Shown here one piece after another: positions 15,874 through 20,388 of a stretch of 20,388 nucleotides of DNA. Origin of the DNA: Vulcanimicrobiota bacterium (GTDB taxonomy: Bacteria > Vulcanimicrobiota > Vulcanimicrobiia > Vulcanimicrobiales > Vulcanimicrobiaceae); the NCBI GenBank assembly GCA_003155175.1, contig PMFP01000039.1, positions 9,661 through 30,048 of the forward strand. Reading direction: 5' to 3'. The translations under genes were made by a program, and so were the position numbers. Under the pieces are notes generated by a model, which did not search any database, was not told the DNA's origin, and saw only the letters and a list, made by a program, of their open reading frames with translations. The stretch's first letter is position 1, and each line of letters starts with the position of its first letter.

Positions 15874-15959
15874 ACTCTCTTGTACCCGCCGGACCGCGGG
15901 AAAGCTTCGGGCCGGCGGTTCCAACAGGCCAGTCCGGACGCCGGGAATAACTAGCCCCC
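15874..15959. promoter_or_regulatory. Probable divergent promoter region between AlkB-like gene and LIV operon
   Basis: If the dioxygenase starts at 15873, this 86-base gap must contain both promoters. It holds a 7-bp inverted repeat, CCGCCGG (15886-15892) and CCGGCGG (15912-15918), with a 19-base spacer. No clear -10/-35 boxes or Shine-Dalgarno sites are visible. The assignment rests on gene layout rather than a recognised motif. Confidence 0.35.
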
Positions 15960-17204
15960 ATGCTTTCACGCTCGCTCGTCTTGCGGCTCTGCGCGGCCGC
16001 GCCGCTGGCCTTTGCGCTCGCCGCCTGCTCGTCCAATGCTTCGACCGCGTCGTCTTCGGCGGCGCAGGCGCCGGCCGGAAACGCCGTCAAGATCGGCATA
16101 GACCTGCCGCTGTCCGGCGCGGATTCTTCCGTCGGCCGCAGCACGCTCAACGGGATGCTGCTCGCGATCGAGCAGGCCAACGCCAAAGGCCTTCCGGGCG
16201 GCGTCACGCTGCAGCCCGATCAGCTCGACGACGCGGTTCAGGGCGTGCACAGCCCGCAGCAAGGCGTTGCGAACGCGCGCACGTTCATCTCCGACGACGG
16301 CGTGCTCGTCATGCTCGGGCCCTACAACTCCAACGTCGCCGCGGCGCAGATTCCCGTGACCAACGCGGCCGGTCTCGCGCAAATCAGCGCCTCCACGGTG
16401 AGCGACGGGCTCACGCTGGGCGACGACGCCAAGAACCTGCGGCGCGCCAACCCCACGACGAACACCTTCTTCCGCGTGAGCACGACGGATTCGCGCCAGG
16501 GCGCGGCCGCGGCGCGTTTCGCCCGGCAGCTGGGGAAGAAGACCGTCTACATCATTGACGACAACGAGACGTATGGGCTCGACCTGGCAAACGTCTTTGA
16601 GAAAGATTTCACGCAGCTCGGCGGGACGGTTATCGGTCACGACCACATAGACAAGGGCACGCAAGACTTCAAGGCGCTGCTGACCAAGATCGCGGCGACC
16701 AAGCCCGACCTGATCTTCTACGGCGGCACGACCAGCACGGGCGCCGGTCTCATTCGCCAGCAGATGTTCGACGAGGGCCTCGGCAATACGGCGTTCATGG
16801 GCGGCGACGGCATTCCGGACATCGCGACCGTGGCGGGGCCTCGTGCCGACGGAACGTACTACACGGTCGCCGCACCCAACGCCGATAAACTGCTTTCGGC
16901 GCGCCAGTTCGTGCGCGACTACGAAGCGCGCTTTCACGAGCCGATCGGACCCTACAGCGCGAACGCGTACGCCGCGACGCAGGTCGCGATCGCCGCGATC
17001 GCTGCGGCGACCAAAGAGAACGGCGGAAAAGTCCCGACCCGCGCGCAAGTCCTGGCACAGATCGCCAAGACGAACGCGCTGTCGACGCCGATCGGCCCGG
17101 TTGGTTTCGACGCGGGCGGGGACGTGCTCGAGCCGGTCGTCTCGCTCTACACCATAAAGAACGGCCAACCGGTCTTTATCAGTCAGCAGAGCGTTTCGAA
17201 GTAG
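15960..17204 (+). CDS. Branched-chain amino acid ABC transporter substrate-binding lipoprotein (LivJ/LivK-like)
   Basis: 414 residues. A lipoprotein signal (MLSRSLVLRLC..., lipobox LAAC, C23) anchors it on the periplasmic side. The mature part follows the type I periplasmic binding protein fold of the Leu/Ile/Val family: VKIGIDLPLSGADSSVG, LNGMLLAIEQAN, DDAVQ..GVANAR, LGPYNSNVAAAQIPV, TFFRVSTTDSRQGAAAARF, KKTVYIIDDNETYG, DLIFYGGTTSTGAGLIRQ and YSANAYAATQVAIAAI. Members bind branched-chain amino acids but also other amino acids, amides, urea or aromatic acids, so the exact ligand is uncertain. It is the first gene of a five-gene operon, 15 bases before the first permease. Its ATG lacks an obvious Shine-Dalgarno. 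Confidence 0.93.
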   Translation: MLSRSLVLRLCAAAPLAFALAACSSNASTASSSAAQAPAGNAVKIGIDLPLSGADSSVGRSTLNGMLLAIEQANAKGLPGGVTLQPDQLDDAVQGVHSPQQGVANARTFISDDGVLVMLGPYNSNVAAAQIPVTNAAGLAQISASTVSDGLTLGDDAKNLRRANPTTNTFFRVSTTDSRQGAAAARFARQLGKKTVYIIDDNETYGLDLANVFEKDFTQLGGTVIGHDHIDKGTQDFKALLTKIAATKPDLIFYGGTTSTGAGLIRQQMFDEGLGNTAFMGGDGIPDIATVAGPRADGTYYTVAAPNADKLLSARQFVRDYEARFHEPIGPYSANAYAATQVAIAAIAAATKENGGKVPTRAQVLAQIAKTNALSTPIGPVGFDAGGDVLEPVVSLYTIKNGQPVFISQQSVSK

Positions 17205-17219
17205 CCGGCCGGACGCGGA

Positions 17220-18131
17220 ATGCACGAGTTTCTCGCGCAGCTCGTTAACGGGATTTCGCTGGGCGGGATCTACGCGCTCATCGCCATCGGCTACACGATG
17301 GTCTACGGCATCGCCGAACTCATCAACTTCGCGCACGGCGACGTCTACACGCTGGGGACGTTCGTTGCGCTGGCGATCTTCGGCGCGCTCGGCATCTCGG
17401 GCGAGCTGCACGGCATCGCGCTGGTCGTAGACAGCGGACTCGCTCTGATCGGCGCGGCCGTCTGCTGCGGGCTCATCGGCATGGCGATGGAGCGTCTGGC
17501 TTACCGCCGCTTGCGCAACGCGCCTCGGCTCGCGCCGCTGATCACCGCCATCGGCGTCTCGTTCATCCTCCAGAATCTGATGCAGCTCTGGAAGGGCTCG
17601 GCGCCGATTCCGTTTCCGGCCGTGCTGCCCAACCCGCGCTTCGATCTCGGTCCGGTCTCGATCACGGCGCAGCAGATCGCGGTCGTCGCGCTGGCCGTCG
17701 CAGCGATGTTCGCGTTGCAGATCGTCGTCACGCGAACGCGCACCGGCGCCGCGATGCGCGCCGTCGCGCAAGACCGGCAGGCCGCCTCGCTGATGGGCGT
17801 GGACGTGGATCGCACGATCGCGATTACGTTTCTCATCGCCGGCCTGCTTGCGGGCGTCGGCGGATTCGTCTCGGGCGTCTACTATCAGTCGACGTGGTTC
17901 CTCAACGGCTTCTCCGCCGGACTCAAAGCGTTCACCGCCGCCGTCTTAGGAGGCATCGGCAACATCGCCGGCGCCATGCTGGGCGGATTTTTGATCGGCA
18001 TCATCGAGTCGTTCGCGACCTGGCTGATCGGCGGCCAGTGGAGCAACGTGACGGTGTTCGCCATCCTCATTCTCGTGCTCGTGCTCAAGCCGTCGGGGCT
18101 TCTGGGCGAACGCGTGCCCGAGAAAGTCTAA
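17220..18131 (+). CDS. livH: Branched-chain amino acid ABC transporter permease LivH
   Basis: 303 residues, an integral inner-membrane protein with about eight hydrophobic segments. The start MHEFLAQLVNGISLGGIYALIAIGYTMVYGI and ELINFAHGDVYTLG are hallmark LivH sequences, as is LKAFTAAVLGGIGNIAGAMLGG near the C-terminus. RTRTGAAMRAVAQDRQAASLMGVD is the cytoplasmic loop that contacts the ATPase. It forms the membrane channel with the next gene product. The preceding gene ends 15 bases upstream and the next starts three bases after its stop. Confidence 0.95.
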   Translation: MHEFLAQLVNGISLGGIYALIAIGYTMVYGIAELINFAHGDVYTLGTFVALAIFGALGISGELHGIALVVDSGLALIGAAVCCGLIGMAMERLAYRRLRNAPRLAPLITAIGVSFILQNLMQLWKGSAPIPFPAVLPNPRFDLGPVSITAQQIAVVALAVAAMFALQIVVTRTRTGAAMRAVAQDRQAASLMGVDVDRTIAITFLIAGLLAGVGGFVSGVYYQSTWFLNGFSAGLKAFTAAVLGGIGNIAGAMLGGFLIGIIESFATWLIGGQWSNVTVFAILILVLVLKPSGLLGERVPEKV

Positions 18132-18134
18132 CCC

Positions 18135-19205
18135 GTGGTCTACGCGATCGCCGCGATCGTCATCGCGTTCGCCGTGGCGATCGACCGCGTCCGGACCAAG
18201 CGCACGAAACTGCTCTTGCTGGCAGGGCTCGCGGTGCTGCTCGCGGTCGCGCCGCGCCTCGGCGGAAGCGACGCGTCGGTCAACGCGCTCGTGGACATCG
18301 GCATTTACGTCGTGCTTGCGCTGGGCCTCAACGTCGTCGTCGGCTTCGCGGGCCTCCTCGACCTCGGATACGCGGCGTTCTTCGCCATCGGCGCCTACAC
18401 GTACGCGATGCTGGCCAGCCCGCAATTCGGTTTGCATCTGCCGTTCTGGGTGCTGCTCTTTTTGGCAGCCGCGCTCGCCTCGCTCTTCGGCATCGTCTTA
18501 GGCGCGCCGACGCTGCGCTTGCGGGGCGATTACCTCGCCATCGTCACGCTCGGTTTCGGGGAAATCGTGCCGCAAGTCTTTCAGAACCTGACCAAGTATA
18601 CAGGCGGCCCGAACGGCATTGGCGCGCTCGACGTTCCGACGTTCTTCGGCATTCCGTTCGGCCAAAGCGCGCTGCCGTATTACTACGTCACGCTGGCGGC
18701 GATCGCGCTCACGCTCTTGCTAACCAACAACTTGCGCGCGAGCCGTCTCGGCCGCGCATGGATGGCGATCCGCGAGGACCAGCTGGCCGCGGCGCACGCC
18801 GGGATCGACACCACGCGCAGCAAGCTCGCGGCGTTCGCCCTCGGCGCGTCCTTCTCGGGCTTTGCCGGCGTGATCTTTGCCGCGAAGCTGAGCCTCGTCT
18901 CGCCGGACCTCTTCCAATTCCAGGTCAGCGTTCTGGTCGTTTCGATGCTGGTGCTGGGCGGTATGGGCAACATTCCGGGCGTCGTCGTCGGCGCCGTGCT
19001 GCTGGGACTCCTCAACGGTACCGTGCTGCCGCAACTCGATACGATCGCGACCGACGTGCTGCACGTCCACGCGGACCTCACGCAGGCGAGTTTCCTCATC
19101 TACGGCGTCATCTTGGTCGGACTCATGCTATTTCGCCCGGAGGGACTGCTGCCCGATCGGGAGCGGCGCGCCGAAATGCACGCCGCGCCGAACGAGGTCG
19201 TCTAG
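18135..19205 (+). CDS. livM: Branched-chain amino acid ABC transporter permease LivM
   Basis: 356 residues from a GTG three bases after the livH stop, suggesting coupled translation. It is a multi-spanning membrane protein: a first hydrophobic helix, a basic RVRTKRTK stretch, then the LivM signature LGLNVVVGFAGLLDLGYAAFFAIGAY, LRGDYLAIVTLGFGEI, TGGPNGIGAL, and the coupling loop SRLGRAWMAIREDQLAAAHAGID with LVLGGMGNIPGVVVGA later. The tail (RPEGLLPDRERRAEMH) is typical. It partners LivH in the inner-membrane translocation pore. The next gene begins at the base after its stop. Confidence 0.95.
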   Translation: MVYAIAAIVIAFAVAIDRVRTKRTKLLLLAGLAVLLAVAPRLGGSDASVNALVDIGIYVVLALGLNVVVGFAGLLDLGYAAFFAIGAYTYAMLASPQFGLHLPFWVLLFLAAALASLFGIVLGAPTLRLRGDYLAIVTLGFGEIVPQVFQNLTKYTGGPNGIGALDVPTFFGIPFGQSALPYYYVTLAAIALTLLLTNNLRASRLGRAWMAIREDQLAAAHAGIDTTRSKLAAFALGASFSGFAGVIFAAKLSLVSPDLFQFQVSVLVVSMLVLGGMGNIPGVVVGAVLLGLLNGTVLPQLDTIATDVLHVHADLTQASFLIYGVILVGLMLFRPEGLLPDRERRAEMHAAPNEVV

Positions 19206-19976
19206 GTGGGCGCGCCGATCCTGGAGATTCGCGGCGTCAGCAAACGCTTCGGAAAGCTCGCCGCCGTCGACGATCTCTCGCTTTCGGTTCAGACCGGAGC
19301 GATCTTCGGCATCATCGGCCCCAACGGCGCGGGAAAATCCACGCTCTTCAATCTCGTCAGCGGCGTCTCGCGGCCGGACTCGGGCGAGATCCTCTTCGAC
19401 GGCGTGGACGTCGCGGGCTGGCACAGCGACGCGATCGCGCGCGCCGGCATCGGACGCACGTTCCAGAACTTGCGGCTCTTCGGGTATTTGAGCGCGCGCG
19501 AGAACGTGATGATCGGCGGCCACGCGCGCCTGAAGGCCACGCTCTTCGATTCGTTGCTGAACACGCCGCGCGCGCGGCGCGAGGAGCGCGCGGCGCTCTC
19601 GCGCGCCGACGAATTGCTCGCGCGGTTCGATCTGGCGGCCGACGCCGACCGGTTCGCGCGCAACCTGCCGTACGGCGGTCAGCGCCGCTTGGAAATCGCG
19701 CGCGCGCTGGCCGGTCAACCGCAACTGCTTCTTCTCGACGAACCGGCCGCCGGTGCCAACGCTGCGGAAAAGCGCGCGTTGGTGGATCTGGTTCGCGCGA
19801 TCAACGCGGCCGGCACGACCGTGGTCCTGATCGAACACGACATGGGCGTGGTCATGGAGCTGTGCCACCGCATCGCGGTGCTCGACTACGGCGTGAAGAT
19901 CGCCGAGGGCGACGGTGCCGAAGTGCGCGCGAATCCGCGCGTGATCGAAGCCTATCTCGGCACGCCGGATGCTTGA
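19206..19976 (+). CDS. livG: Branched-chain amino acid ABC transporter ATP-binding protein LivG
   Basis: 256 residues from a GTG directly abutting the livM stop, with GAGGT (19194-19198) seven bases upstream. ABC ATPase motifs are complete: Walker A GPNGAGKS (38-45), Q-loop in RTFQN (Q87), signature PYGGQRR (155-161, a Pro-Tyr variant of LSYGGQ), Walker B LLLLDEP (174-180, catalytic E179) and switch H211 in LIEHDM. The C-terminal segment GVKIAEGDGAEVRANPRVIEAYLG is the LivG/LivF-type tail. It powers the transporter from the cytoplasmic face as a heterodimer with LivF, whose gene starts eight bases before this one ends. Confidence 0.95.
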   Translation: MGAPILEIRGVSKRFGKLAAVDDLSLSVQTGAIFGIIGPNGAGKSTLFNLVSGVSRPDSGEILFDGVDVAGWHSDAIARAGIGRTFQNLRLFGYLSARENVMIGGHARLKATLFDSLLNTPRARREERAALSRADELLARFDLAADADRFARNLPYGGQRRLEIARALAGQPQLLLLDEPAAGANAAEKRALVDLVRAINAAGTTVVLIEHDMGVVMELCHRIAVLDYGVKIAEGDGAEVRANPRVIEAYLGTPDA

Positions 19977-20388
19977 AGTCCGGGACCTCGACGTACGCTA
20001 CGGAGGGATCCGCGCGCTCCGCGGCATCTCGCTGAATGTCGAGGAGGGCGAAATCGTCGCGCTTCTGGGCGCGAACGGCGCGGGGAAGACGACGACGCTG
20101 CGGGCGATCAGCGGCTTGGTCCGGGCGACGTCGGGCCAGATTCGCTTCCTCGGGAGCAGCGTGACGGGCATGCGGCCGGACGCGATCGCCCGGCTCGGTT
20201 TGGGGCACGTCCCGGAAGGCCGGCGCGTCTTCGCGCGCATGAGCGTGCGCGAGAATCTCGAGATGGGCGCGTATGCAGTCCGCTCCGCAGCCGCAATCCG
20301 CGACCGCATGGACGAGGCGCTCGCAATTTTTCCTCGCTTGCGCGAACGCTTCGACCAGCCGGCGGGCACGCTTTCGGGCGGCGAGCAG
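19969..20388 (+). CDS. livF: Branched-chain amino acid ABC transporter ATP-binding protein LivF, cut by right edge
   Basis: 140 codons are present from ATG 19969; the frame is open to the last base, so there is no stop in the window. It overlaps livG by eight bases, the usual livG-livF arrangement. Visible: MLEVRDLDVRYGGIRALRGI, Walker A GANGAGKT (34-41), the VPEGRRVFARMSVRENLEMGAY segment that separates LivF from LivG (VPEGR in place of RTFQN), and the ABC signature LSGGEQ as the final six residues. Walker B and the switch histidine would follow beyond the edge. About 60 percent of a normal LivF (about 235 residues) is seen. Confidence 0.94.
   Translation, partial: MLEVRDLDVRYGGIRALRGISLNVEEGEIVALLGANGAGKTTTLRAISGLVRATSGQIRFLGSSVTGMRPDAIARLGLGHVPEGRRVFARMSVRENLEMGAYAVRSAAAIRDRMDEALAIFPRLRERFDQPAGTLSGGEQ

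Noticed and set aside
5012..17771. Very long antisense open frames (600-650 codons) opposite the S9 peptidase, the SBP/cysK region, metH and the LIV lipoprotein
   Set aside because: They lie opposite genes with clear family motifs, their translations are Arg/Ala/Val/Asp-rich without any recognisable domain, and high-G+C codon bias routinely produces such frames.
1..20388. Mobile elements, CRISPR arrays, tRNA or rRNA genes, phage or defence modules
   Set aside because: No transposase, integrase, direct-repeat array or cloverleaf-like segment was recognised on reading both strands; base composition looks even apart from the Asn/Tyr-rich receptor gene.

Overview
The window reads as chromosomal DNA from a high-G+C, Gram-negative-type (diderm) bacterium. 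It encodes a TonB-dependent outer-membrane receptor, two lipobox lipoproteins, several Sec-exported enzymes and a branched-chain amino acid ABC transporter. The receptor style (N-terminal carboxypeptidase-regulatory domain, Asn/Tyr/Gly-rich barrel), the frequent GTG/TTG starts and the gene mix recall uncultivated soil lineages such as Candidatus Eremiobacterota (WPS-2). That placement is a low-to-moderate confidence impression, not a computed result. Coding density is very high and no gene-free stretch reaches 300 bases. I see no rRNA, tRNA, CRISPR array, insertion sequence, integrase or attachment site.

Layout. (1) Minus strand, 1-1131: a metallo-beta-lactamase-fold exonuclease of the DNA-ligase-associated type, followed by the overlapping start of an exported serine hydrolase that runs off the left edge. 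(2) Plus strand, 1218-9710: four closely packed genes, all with export signals: TonB-dependent receptor, S9 peptidase, S51 cyanophycinase-like peptidase, oligopeptide-binding lipoprotein. (3) 9796-11759: cysteine synthase and a zinc-type L-asparaginase sharing four bases, closed by a terminator-like hairpin on the asparaginase stop codon. (4) 11807-15304: a full-length cobalamin-dependent methionine synthase. (5) 15301-15873 (or 15969), minus: an AlkB-like dioxygenase, tail-to-tail with metH and head-to-head with the next operon. (6) 15960-20388: a LIV-type ABC transporter (binding lipoprotein, two permeases, two ATPases), the last ATPase cut by the right edge.

How they may work together. Groups 2, 3, 4 and 6 all concern acquiring or converting amino acids and peptides. 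The most distinctive unit is group 2. An outer-membrane receptor whose barrel carries eight consecutive short-range cysteine pairs heads a run encoding two exported peptidases and a peptide-binding lipoprotein, which suggests dedicated import and breakdown of a peptide or polypeptide outside the cytoplasm. The S51 member leaves open an aspartate-rich or isopeptide substrate of cyanophycin type, but nothing in the sequence proves it. The other genes are recognisable families in compact arrangements.

Two real partial genes at the window edges have no in-window stop codon: an exported serine hydrolase at 1-185 (minus) and livF at 19969-20388 (plus).
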